The translations under genes and the position numbers were made by a program. A stretch of 33,215 bases of DNA from CAYYTU01 sp964474655. Lineage in GTDB: Bacteria > Chloroflexota > Anaerolineae > B4-G1. Below the pieces are notes generated by a model. The model ran no database searches. It was not told where the DNA came from and saw only the letters and a program-made list of their open reading frames with translations. The stretch lies in NCBI GenBank assembly GCA_964474655.1, contig CAYYTU010000032.1, forward strand, positions 1-33,215. Reading direction: 5' to 3'. Every line of letters starts with the position of its first letter. Position 1 is the first letter of the stretch. Positions 1 to 7,378 of this stretch are shown in pieces.

Positions 1-129
1 AAGCGCGATGAAACGAGCTGAGGATTGCCTGAAGGTGAGATTTTTGACCGTTTAGGCTGTTTTTTTCAGCTTTTGGGAAGATTGTTGGCGAAAACCTGAA
101 CTTTATCCAAAGTCTAACTAGAGGGGGAC

Positions 130-1224
130 ATGAAGGAAAGAGAGCGTGATCTGCAGGCTCAGTTGGAGAGATGCCGGCAGGAACTGCGAGCCAGCGAGAC
201 CCACTTTAGAAACATAATCGATAGAAACGCCGATGGCATCCTGGTTGTCAATCTTGACGGGGTGGTGCGGTTTGCCAATGCGGCGGCGGAGTCGATCTTT
301 GGACGGCGGTCGGAGGATCTGGTGGGCGAGGTATTTGGCTTCCCCCTCGTCTTTGGAGAGACAACCGAGGTTGATCTGATCCATCGTGACGGTGAAGCGA
401 TCACGGCCGAGATGCGGACCACGGAGACGGAATGGGAGGGCGAGCGCTGTCACCTGGTCTCGCTTCGTGACATCACCGCGCGGAAGCGGGTGGAGGATGC
501 GTTAGCCAGCAAGGCCGAGGAATTGGCACGCTCCAACGCCGAGTTGCAACGCTTTGCTTTCGTCGCCTCGCACCATCTCCAGGAACCGTTGCGGACGGTG
601 ATCGGTCATCTGCAGCTGGTGGAGCGCATTTGCGACGATGAGCTCGGTGCGCAGGCGCGGCAATCGGTTCGCTATGCCGTGGATGGGGCCTTTCAGATGC
701 GGCAGATGATCAAGGATCTGTTGAAGTTCTCGGAGGTGGATAAGAGGGCAGGCGAGATTGGGCCGGTTAACGCGGCGAACGTGGCCGATCAGGCGCTGCG
801 GAGGTTGGAGGAGATGATCGAGGAGAGCGGCGCGGAGGTGAAACGTGATTCGCTGCCCACGGTGACGGCGGATGCGGCCCAGCTGCGGCAAGTTTTCCGC
901 CACCTGGTCGAGAACGCGATTAAATTTCGAGACCAGGCGCAATCCTTGCGGGTGTACATTTCGGCCGATCGAGAGGGGGATGTGTGGCGCTTTTCCGTCC
1001 GCGACAACGGCATCGGGATCGACCCGGCGTACCACGAAAGCATCTTTGACTTGTTTCACCGTCTCCACACGCAAGACTTGTATCCGGGGACGGGCATTGG
1101 GCTGGCCATCTGCCGCAAAATTGTGGAGCGACACGGCGGGCGCATCTGGGTGGAATCGAAGCCGGGCGAGGGCTCGACGTTTTACTTTACGCTACCGGTA
1201 AGAGAGACATCGGGTATAATCTAA
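130..1224 (+). CDS. PAS-domain sensor histidine kinase
   Basis: Predicted soluble sensor kinase of 364 residues without membrane segments. A short N-terminal coiled coil (about 1-25) leads into one PAS domain (about 25-120, ending in the usual DIT-x-RK tail), a HisKA dimerisation helix with phospho-acceptor H148, and an HATPase_c domain (N box near N262, G1 box DNGIGID at 292-298, G2 box GTGIGLA at 320-326). The residue after H148 is His (SHHLQEP), where this family usually has Asp or Glu. The start ATG has GAGGGGG just upstream. No receiver is fused, so the partner must be encoded elsewhere; the receiver protein encoded next at 1440 is the obvious candidate. The first 120 and last 240 residues closely match the kinase at 5354, so the two probably arose by duplication. 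The ligand is unknown. Confidence 0.93.
   Translation: MKERERDLQAQLERCRQELRASETHFRNIIDRNADGILVVNLDGVVRFANAAAESIFGRRSEDLVGEVFGFPLVFGETTEVDLIHRDGEAITAEMRTTETEWEGERCHLVSLRDITARKRVEDALASKAEELARSNAELQRFAFVASHHLQEPLRTVIGHLQLVERICDDELGAQARQSVRYAVDGAFQMRQMIKDLLKFSEVDKRAGEIGPVNAANVADQALRRLEEMIEESGAEVKRDSLPTVTADAAQLRQVFRHLVENAIKFRDQAQSLRVYISADREGDVWRFSVRDNGIGIDPAYHESIFDLFHRLHTQDLYPGTGIGLAICRKIVERHGGRIWVESKPGEGSTFYFTLPVRETSGII
1215..1220 (+). promoter_or_regulatory. possible -10 box ahead of the clock-like cluster
   Basis: A perfect TATAAT lies over the last codons of the first kinase gene. No convincing -35 box is seen at 16-18 bases upstream and there is no extended TG. If it is used, the transcript would carry a leader of about 210 bases before the start at 1440. 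This is a weak call from a six-base match. Confidence 0.2.
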
Positions 1225-1330
1225 GTTCCTTTGTAGCTTTTCAGACTTGTGAGCAATCTCCGAGCCACCGTCCTCGGGGGCAGCCTAATGTGACAAGATA
1301 GCATCGTTGAACAGTTTTCTGTCCTAAAAC

Positions 1331-1347
1331 GCCCTCGGGGCGAGGGC
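1331..1347 (+). other. GC-rich hairpin in the spacer before the kaiA-like gene
   Basis: GCCCTCG and CGAGGGC form a perfect 7-bp stem with a GGG loop in the 215-base spacer between the first kinase and the receiver gene. No T-tract follows, so it is not a standard intrinsic terminator. It could limit read-through or shape the leader of the kai transcript. Confidence 0.4.
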
Positions 1348-1439
1348 TGAGAGCGGTTTGCTCACGAGCTAAACTGATACGTTCTTTTGATGACAGCGGT
1401 TGTGCGTTACATACCCGCCGAGTTTTGCGAGGTTCGTTG

Positions 1440-3083
1440 ATGAGTGGAAAGAATGCCCCAATTAAGGTATTATTGCTGGAGGATAATCCTGGGGATGCGT
1501 TGTTATTTCGGGATATACTGGATATGGTGATGGGCGAAGTCTTCGCGGTCGATCATGTGACCGAGATTGCGGAGGCTCTGGAGTACCTGGATGGATCTGA
1601 GGTGGATGTGGTTCTGCTGGACCTTTCGTTGCCGAATGGGCAGGGATTGGATACCTTCTTTGCAGTTCACGACGAGGTGCCTCACATCCCGATTGTGGTG
1701 CTGAGCGGCTCAGGGAGCGAGCAGATGGCGGTCGAGGCGGTCAAGGCCGGTGCTCAGGACTACCTGGTCAAGGGAGAGGTCACCGGTCGGCTCTTGGCCC
1801 GATCTATCCGCTATGCCATTGAGCGCCAGCGTGTGGAGCGTCAGACGCGTCGCCAGAAGGATCTGCTGGAGAGCACGCTGGAGTCGCTGACGTACCCTTT
1901 TTACGTGGTGAACGTCGATGACTACACAATTGAGATAGCCAATTCTGCCGCCGCGGCTGCGTCCAGAACTGAGAGACTCTCGGAGCAGGCGCGATGTTAC
2001 TCCCTCGCACACCATCGCGACACGCCATGTGGCGGTGAATCGTGCCCTTGCCCTCTGGAGGAGGTCAAAGACACAAAGGCCCCGGTGACGGTGGAGCACG
2101 TTCACTATGATGCGGATGGCAATTCGCGCATCGTCGAGGTTCACGGATACCCGATTTTCGATGATGAGGGCGAGGTGGTCCGGATGATCGAGTATGTTTT
2201 CGACATCACCGAGCGAAAACGGGTCAAGGAGAATTTGCGGCGGGAGCGCGACTTGATCGCTCGCTTGATGGACACCAGCCCGGTCAGCATCACGATGGCG
2301 AACCGCCACGGGGAGCTTATCTTCGCCAACGAGCGGGCCGAGGAAGTGCTGGGCCTGAACCGCGAGGAGATCACGTCGCGCGTCTACAACACGCCCGATT
2401 GGCGCATCACGGATCTGGACGGGGGTCCCTTTCCCGATGCGGAGTTACCCTTTCGGCGCGTGATGGCGAAGAAAGAGCCGGTCTACGACGTCCGTCACGC
2501 CATCGAATGGCCCGACGGACAACGGCGGATCCTTTCGATTAATGGCGCTCCGCTATGCGACGAAGATGGCGAGGTGGAGCGAGTAATCTTCGCTATTGAG
2601 GATATCACCGATCAAGTGCGGGCGGAGGAGGAGCGTATCGCTCAACTCGAGCGCGAGCTGAAGAGCCTGGAGGATATCGCTACCTTGCCCAATACCGCGG
2701 TTTCGGCCCGCGCGTTTGGTCTAGCACCTCTCCGTGAGAGCCGGCCCAATGTGTTTGACGACCTGGTGGAACGTTATGAACGGTTGTTAGATGCCGCCCT
2801 GGAGCAGAAAGCATACCGAGTGGAGTCTGATAGTTCTGAGGAGGTTATGGCAATGGCTGAACGTCTGGGAGCGCTGAGAGCTGGCCCCCGTGACGTCGTG
2901 GATATTCACGTTAAAGCCCTCAAAAACAAGAGCAAACAGGCCAATTTGATCAAGGCAGAGGCTTATGCTGAGGAGGGGCGCTTGATTGCCCTTGAGCTGA
3001 TGGGGGAATTGGTGTCCCATTACCGCCGGCGTTGTGTCTACATACTACGGCCTGAAGATCTGGGACAGCAGGATGGGGATTAG
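1440..3083 (+). CDS. receiver-PAS-PAS protein with a KaiA/RsbU-like C-terminal domain
   Basis: Protein of 547 residues. The receiver (1-125) has E14/D15, phospho-acceptor D61, S89 and K111. Two PAS domains follow (about 140-270 and 270-400); the first carries a cysteine cluster C186, C197, C202, C204 with H191/H192. After a short coiled coil, residues 436-536 form an all-helical domain with the spaced motif IHV (489-491), SKQ (498-500) and YRR (528-530). From memory, this matches the KaiC-binding C-terminal domain of cyanobacterial KaiA, and more loosely the RsbU N-terminal domain, which belongs to the same superfamily. There is no kinase or DNA-binding domain. ATG 1440 is preferred over the in-frame TTG at 1425 because GAGG lies 7 bases upstream. 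kaiB follows 15 bases after the stop and kaiC overlaps kaiB, so this is probably the input or KaiA-like partner of the oscillator. The alternative is an RsbU/RsbR-type stress regulator. Confidence 0.85.
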   Translation: MSGKNAPIKVLLLEDNPGDALLFRDILDMVMGEVFAVDHVTEIAEALEYLDGSEVDVVLLDLSLPNGQGLDTFFAVHDEVPHIPIVVLSGSGSEQMAVEAVKAGAQDYLVKGEVTGRLLARSIRYAIERQRVERQTRRQKDLLESTLESLTYPFYVVNVDDYTIEIANSAAAAASRTERLSEQARCYSLAHHRDTPCGGESCPCPLEEVKDTKAPVTVEHVHYDADGNSRIVEVHGYPIFDDEGEVVRMIEYVFDITERKRVKENLRRERDLIARLMDTSPVSITMANRHGELIFANERAEEVLGLNREEITSRVYNTPDWRITDLDGGPFPDAELPFRRVMAKKEPVYDVRHAIEWPDGQRRILSINGAPLCDEDGEVERVIFAIEDITDQVRAEEERIAQLERELKSLEDIATLPNTAVSARAFGLAPLRESRPNVFDDLVERYERLLDAALEQKAYRVESDSSEEVMAMAERLGALRAGPRDVVDIHVKALKNKSKQANLIKAEAYAEEGRLIALELMGELVSHYRRRCVYILRPEDLGQQDGD

Positions 3084-3098
3084 AAGGAGTGAGTGGAG

Positions 3099-3404
3099 AT
3101 GGCTAGTCTTGAACTGACGTTGTATGTCACCGGTCGGGCTTCAAGCTCTGCCCAGGCAATCGGCAATCTGCATCAGATTTGTCGTGATAAATTGTCTGGG
3201 GAGTGTGACTTTGCTATTGTGGATGTCTTGGAACAACCACAGTTGGCGGAGGAGAAAAAAATCATCGCCACTCCGACTCTGGTGAAGTCGGCGCCATTGC
3301 CGTCTCGCCGGATCATTGGCGACTTGTCTGACCTGGACGAGGTAGTGCTGCGACTGGGCCTATCCGACCGACTGAGAGACGAAAAAAAAGGAGAGGAACG
3401 ATGA
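3099..3404 (+). CDS. kaiB: circadian clock protein KaiB
   Basis: KaiB is a small thioredoxin-like, fold-switching protein that binds the CI ring of KaiC. This 101-residue product is full length for the family. It shows the N-terminal strand LTLYVTG, the segment VDVLEQPQLAEE, ATPTLVK with the conserved proline P59, and RRIIGDLSD. ATG 3099 is chosen because AAGGAG lies 9 bases upstream; an in-frame GTG at 3093 is too close to that site. The stop overlaps the kaiC start (ATGA), implying translational coupling. It lacks the long C-terminal extension of some cyanobacterial KaiB proteins and ends in a short charged tail. It is not the KaiB-like domain of SasA, because no kinase is fused to it. Confidence 0.95.
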   Translation: MASLELTLYVTGRASSSAQAIGNLHQICRDKLSGECDFAIVDVLEQPQLAEEKKIIATPTLVKSAPLPSRRIIGDLSDLDEVVLRLGLSDRLRDEKKGEER

Positions 3405-4915
3405 CCAATATGGAGATCAAAAAACTGGCGACCGGCATAGATGGATTCGATCAAGTGGCTAAAGGGGGGCTGCCGCGAGGCCGCACTACGCTGATTTCTG
3501 GTACCGCTGGCAGTGGTAAAACCATCTTCGCTGCTCAGTTTCTATCCGAGGGCATTATACAGGCGAAAGAGCCAGGGGTTTTCGTCACCTTCGAGGAGTC
3601 CCCGGCCGATATTCGCCGCAACATTGTCTCCCTGGGCTGGAATGTGTCTGAGTGGGAGGAGCAAGGCCGTTGGGCCTTCGTTGACGCCTCGCCGCACATG
3701 GAGGAGGAGATGATCGTGATCGGCAACTACGATCTGGGCGCCTTGCTGGCTCGCATCGAGAACGCGATTCGCAGCATAGGCGCCGAACGAGTGGCGCTGG
3801 ATTCGCTGGGTGCTGTCTTCAGCCGCTTTGATAACCGCTCAATCATTCGCACCGAGCTCCTGCGCATCGCCTCGGCGTTAAAGCAGATGGGCGTCACGGC
3901 GGTGATGACGGCCGAACGGCGGGCGGAATACGGCGACATAACGCGCTACGGCGTCGAGGAATTCGTGGCCGATAACGTAGTTGTCTTACGCAACGTGCTT
4001 GAGAGCGAGAAGCGTCGTCGTACCCTGGAGATCCTCAAGTTCCGGGGCACCAGCCACCACAAGGGCGAGTTTCCCTTTACCATCATTCCAGCCGAGGGCA
4101 TTGTGGTGATTCCCCTCTCCTCGCTGGAGCTGAAGCAGAAGTCGTCGAATGTGCGCATCACGTCGGGCAACCAATCGCTGGATCAGATGTGCGGCGGCGG
4201 TTTCTTTCGCGATTCGATCATCCTGATCTCCGGCGCGACGGGCACCGGCAAGACGCTGATCACCACCGAGTTCGTCGCCGGGGGCGTCGAACACGGCGAG
4301 CGCTGTCTGCTATTCGCCTTCGAGGAGAGCCGCGAGCAGCTCTTCCGCAATGCTATCGGCTGGGGGCGAGACTTCGCCCGGATGGAAGAGGAGGGCAAGC
4401 TGCGCGTGATCTGCAAATATCCGGAGGTGGCCGGGTTAGAGGATCACCTGATCGCGATGAAGTCGGAGATTGAGGACTTCAAGCCCAACCGGGTGGCGAT
4501 AGATAGTCTTTCGGCGCTGGAGCGCGTCTCAACGGTCAAGGGCTTTCGCGAGTTTGTCATTGGCTTGACCTCGTTCATCAAGCATCAAGAGGTCGCTGGC
4601 CTGTTCACCTCTACCACGCCTACCCTGACAGGGGGCACGTCGGTGACGGAGACGCATATCTCCACCATCACCGATTCGATCATTTTGTTGCGCTACGTGG
4701 AAATGTACGGCGAGATGCGGCGCGGCGTGACGGTGCTGAAGATGCGCGGCTCGATGCACGATAAGGACATCCGTGAATTTACCATCGACGATCAAGGGAT
4801 GCACATCGGCAAGCCTTTCCGTAACGTGGCAGGTATTTTGGCCGGGCATCCGACGCAGATTGACGCCGAAATACGCGAGATGGAGCGCCTGAGCGGTATG
4901 TTTGAGGAGGAATAG
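3401..4915 (+). CDS. kaiC: circadian clock ATPase/autokinase KaiC
   Basis: Two tandem RecA-like domains in 504 residues, close to the cyanobacterial KaiC length. CI has Walker A GTAGSGKT (34-41) and the catalytic pair E65/E66. CII has Walker A GATGTGKT (278-285) and E308/E309. The CII segment SVTETHISTITDS keeps the autophosphorylation pair as S421/T422, matching cyanobacterial S431/T432, and T416 matches T426. The C-terminus keeps an A-loop-like segment after FRN but has only a short acidic tail. These features predict a hexameric ATPase with autokinase and autophosphatase cycles, regulated by KaiB through CI and possibly by the KaiA-like protein at 1440 through the tail. The start codon overlaps the kaiB stop and is preceded by GGAGAGGAAC. 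Family assignment is firm. True 24-hour rhythm, as opposed to an hourglass timer, cannot be judged. Confidence 0.96.
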   Translation: MTNMEIKKLATGIDGFDQVAKGGLPRGRTTLISGTAGSGKTIFAAQFLSEGIIQAKEPGVFVTFEESPADIRRNIVSLGWNVSEWEEQGRWAFVDASPHMEEEMIVIGNYDLGALLARIENAIRSIGAERVALDSLGAVFSRFDNRSIIRTELLRIASALKQMGVTAVMTAERRAEYGDITRYGVEEFVADNVVVLRNVLESEKRRRTLEILKFRGTSHHKGEFPFTIIPAEGIVVIPLSSLELKQKSSNVRITSGNQSLDQMCGGGFFRDSIILISGATGTGKTLITTEFVAGGVEHGERCLLFAFEESREQLFRNAIGWGRDFARMEEEGKLRVICKYPEVAGLEDHLIAMKSEIEDFKPNRVAIDSLSALERVSTVKGFREFVIGLTSFIKHQEVAGLFTSTTPTLTGGTSVTETHISTITDSIILLRYVEMYGEMRRGVTVLKMRGSMHDKDIREFTIDDQGMHIGKPFRNVAGILAGHPTQIDAEIREMERLSGMFEEE

Positions 4916-4944
4916 TCGCATCTGGATCAAGCTTAAGGCTCGTA

Positions 4945-4961
4945 GCGGGTTTGTAACCCGC
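4945..4961 (+). terminator. hairpin downstream of kaiC
   Basis: GCGGGTT and AACCCGC form a perfect 7-bp stem with a TGT loop 30 bases after the kaiC stop. The following sequence is only moderately T-rich (GTGTTTGG), so termination would be weak. The same shape occurs as an interspersed hairpin upstream of 7379, so it may be a repeat rather than a dedicated terminator. Confidence 0.4.
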
Positions 4962-5005
4962 GTGTTTGGTGCCCATAATTTGACAATGTCACATTAGCAG
5001 AATTC

Positions 5006-5103
5006 AGACGCCCGAAGTCTAGAAAACGGCCTTGGAGCGCAAAAAACCGAAATTTTGCAAAGATTCAGCCGGTGGGATGAGTGGTTGTAGACTTCGGACG
5101 TCT
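5006..5103. repeat. 98-bp intergenic unit bounded by palindromic 15-mers
   Basis: The left end AGACGCCCGAAGTCT (5006-5020) and right end AGACTTCGGACGTCT (5089-5103) are near-exact reverse complements, and each is itself a partial palindrome. Two other intergenic units with the same ends and nearly the same length lie at 14200-14300 and 22732-22831. The interior shows no reading frame of note. The arrangement is like a paired REP/BIME element. Confidence 0.6.
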
Positions 5104-5125
5104 AACATGCCATTGTCGAAATCTT

Positions 5126-5288
5126 GTAACCGTTCAGGTAGCGGTCGATATAACCGCCGAGAACGAAGAGAGCGCAGAGAAACTGAAGGAAAAGCTTTGT
5201 CAAGCTGGTCAAAATATTGAAAAATAGCCTGTCTCAGCGATCTCTGCGCCCTCCGCGGTGAAAAAAGCATAACCATCTGAACGGTTAC
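5126..5288. mobile_element. 163-bp MITE, copy 1, probably IS66-derived
   Basis: Terminal inverted repeats are GTAACCGTTCAGGT at the left and the complement of GTAACCGTTCAGAT at the right (13 of 14 match). An exact 8-bp target duplication GAAATCTT lies at 5118-5125 and 5289-5296. A second copy at 25611-25774 differs by three substitutions and one A insertion. There is no transposase gene inside, so it is non-autonomous. Ends starting GTAA and an 8-bp duplication are typical of the IS66 family, which is therefore the likely source of the mobilising transposase. It also contains internal inverted segments (CGCAGAGA and TCTCTGCG). It sits between kaiC and the next kinase and disrupts nothing obvious. 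Confidence 0.85.
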
Positions 5289-5353
5289 GAAATCTTTATT
5301 CATTCATTATCCATCATTGCTCATAGTTGCTCTCAAGATGGGCGGGGGATGTT

Positions 5354-7189
5354 ATGACGAAAACGAAAGGTGAACTGCGGCAATCTTTGGAGGCCTGTCG
5401 GCGCGAGCTGCGAGCAAGCAAGGCCCGCTTTCGTAGCATCATCGCTAGAAACGCCGACGGTATTCTCGTGGTCGATAAGGCGGGTATCGTCCGCTTCGCG
5501 AATCCGGCGGCGGAGGCGATAACGGGGCGCTTGAAGGATGAACTGGAGGGGGAGGCCTTTGGTTTCCCCCTGGTTGGCGCTCGGGCGACGGAGGTGACGA
5601 TCCTGCGTCAAGGCGGTGAACAGATCACGGCCGAGATGCGCGTCTCGGATACGCATTGGGAGGGCGAGCCGTGTTATCTGATCTCCCTGCGCGACATCAC
5701 CGAGCGCAAGCAAGCTCAGGAGGCTCTGCGACAGAGCGAGGAGAAGTATCGGAGCTACATCGACAACGCCCCCGATGGCATATTTGTGGCCGACGCTCAA
5801 GGGCGCTACGTCGAAGCCAATCGCGCCGCCTGCCAGATCACGGGCTATAGCGAAGAAGAACTGCTCACGATGAGCGTTCTGGACCTGGTGCCGCCCGAGG
5901 CGCAGGAAGAGGCGCGGAAACACTTCGCTCAAGTCAAGCGAACCGGAAAGGCCAGCGGCGAGTTCTCCTTCATCAAGCGAGATGGCAGCCGAGGGTATTG
6001 GGCCGTGGAAGCGGTACAACTTTCGGAGACGCGATTTCTGGGGTTTGTCAAGGATATCACCGCCCGGCGTGAGGCTGAGGAGGATCGCAGGCGACTGCGG
6101 GACTTTCTTGTTTCGACTTTGAACGCTCTTTCGGCCCATATCGCGGTGCTTGATGCCGAGGGTACCATCGTGGCCGTCAACGAAGCGTGGCGCCGATTCG
6201 CCGATGAGAACCATCTGGGATGGCGAGACTACGGGGTGGGTAGGAACTATCTGGCAGTCTGTGATGCTGCCCTTGGACAGGCTTCCCAGGGTGCACAGCG
6301 GGCGCAGCAAGGTATCCGAGATGTGATGGACGGACGCCGCGAGCAATTTTGGATGGAGTACCCCTGTCACGGGCCTGAGGAGAGACGCTGGTTTATGATG
6401 CGCGTCACGCGTTTCCGCAGCGATGATGGCTCCAGCGTGGTGGTGGCCCACGAATCGATCACCGAGCGTAAAGAGGCCGAGCAGAAGATCAAACGTTATG
6501 CCGCCGATCTGGAGCGCAGTAACGAGGAACTGGAGCAGTTCGCCTACGTCATATCGCATGACTTGCGAGAGCCAGTGCGGATGGTACAAAGCTATCTGGA
6601 TCTGTTGAAGAGGCGTTACCAGGGCCAGCTCGACCAGAAAGCGGATAAGTTTATCGACTACGCCGTCGACAGTGCCGAGCGGATGCAGGAGATGATCCGG
6701 GCTTTGCTGAACCTGTCACGGGTGGAAACGCGGGGGAAGGACCTGACGCCGACCGACGTCGAGGTGATCCTGGATCGCACGCTGAAGGCGTTACGGCGGG
6801 CGATTGAGGAGGACGATGCGGAGGTGACTCACGACCGGTTGCCCACGGTACAGGCGGACGCGGCCCAGCTGGGCCAGGTCTTCCAGAACCTGATCGCCAA
6901 CGCGCTCAAGTTCCGGCGCGAGGACGTGCCGCCGCGGATACACATCTCCGCCGAGCGACAGGACGATGAGTGGCTCTTCTCGGTCACGGACAACGGCATC
7001 GGCATCGACCCCGAGCAAGCTGATCGTATCTTTCAGATCTTCCAGCGACTTCACACCGAGGAGGAGTACCCCGGGCTGGGTGTGGGACTGGCGCTCTGTA
7101 AGCGCATTGTGGAGCGTCACGGCGGGCGCATCTGGGCTGAGCCCGGGCCTGGGGTCGGGACGACTTTCTATTTCACCCTGCCGGCATGA
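5354..7189 (+). CDS. multi-PAS sensor histidine kinase
   Basis: Soluble kinase of 611 residues with three PAS domains (about 25-120, 128-240, 250-372), a coiled coil, a HisKA helix with canonical ISHDLREP and phospho-acceptor H402, and an HATPase_c domain with DNGIGID and a G2 box reading GLGVGLA. ATG 5354 is chosen because it aligns exactly with the start of the paralogous kinase at 130: both have 22 residues before the shared RELRAS-type motif. The upstream TTG at 5327 would add nine unmatched residues. Relative to that paralogue, two extra PAS domains sit between the first PAS and the kinase core. The third PAS is the distinct ~120-residue type containing a W-x-EYPCHGP-like strand. It probably phosphorylates one of the many receivers in this block; the signal is unknown. 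Confidence 0.93.
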   Translation: MTKTKGELRQSLEACRRELRASKARFRSIIARNADGILVVDKAGIVRFANPAAEAITGRLKDELEGEAFGFPLVGARATEVTILRQGGEQITAEMRVSDTHWEGEPCYLISLRDITERKQAQEALRQSEEKYRSYIDNAPDGIFVADAQGRYVEANRAACQITGYSEEELLTMSVLDLVPPEAQEEARKHFAQVKRTGKASGEFSFIKRDGSRGYWAVEAVQLSETRFLGFVKDITARREAEEDRRRLRDFLVSTLNALSAHIAVLDAEGTIVAVNEAWRRFADENHLGWRDYGVGRNYLAVCDAALGQASQGAQRAQQGIRDVMDGRREQFWMEYPCHGPEERRWFMMRVTRFRSDDGSSVVVAHESITERKEAEQKIKRYAADLERSNEELEQFAYVISHDLREPVRMVQSYLDLLKRRYQGQLDQKADKFIDYAVDSAERMQEMIRALLNLSRVETRGKDLTPTDVEVILDRTLKALRRAIEEDDAEVTHDRLPTVQADAAQLGQVFQNLIANALKFRREDVPPRIHISAERQDDEWLFSVTDNGIGIDPEQADRIFQIFQRLHTEEEYPGLGVGLALCKRIVERHGGRIWAEPGPGVGTTFYFTLPA

Positions 7190-7260
7190 GCCTGCTTCTG
7201 TAGAAGTGAGGTCCCGTGTCCGCTCTTTTAGCCGATGAATGAATTCGCTGATACGGAAAT

Positions 7261-7338
7261 CCCGTTGAAAACGGGTTCTGCATGCCATTTCGGTGCGTTT
7301 TCAACGCGCTTCTCGTGCTGGTCGGCGGTTTCAACCGC
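7261..7338 (+). repeat. three tandem small hairpins in the spacer before 7379
   Basis: Three perfect stems occur in 78 bases: CCCGTT/AACGGG (7261-7275), GCGTT/AACGC (7295-7307) and GCGGTT/AACCGC (7325-7338). The cores of the first two, CGTTGAAAACG and CGTTTTCAACG, are exact reverse complements of each other, so they could also pair together as one longer stem. They lie within 190 bases of non-coding sequence and may be terminator, leader structure or REP-like repeats. No T-tract follows. Confidence 0.5.
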
Positions 7339-7378
7339 TGGCGAGAGCGGATAGGGGATAGTGGAAGAGGGGAGGGGT

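Noticed and set aside
3401..4915. RadA or a single-domain KaiC-like ATPase
   Set aside because: Two complete RecA-like domains plus the HIST phosphosite and a preceding kaiB support genuine KaiC.
7261..7338. Short CRISPR array
   Set aside because: The three hairpins differ in sequence and spacing and there are no constant repeats, spacers or cas genes.
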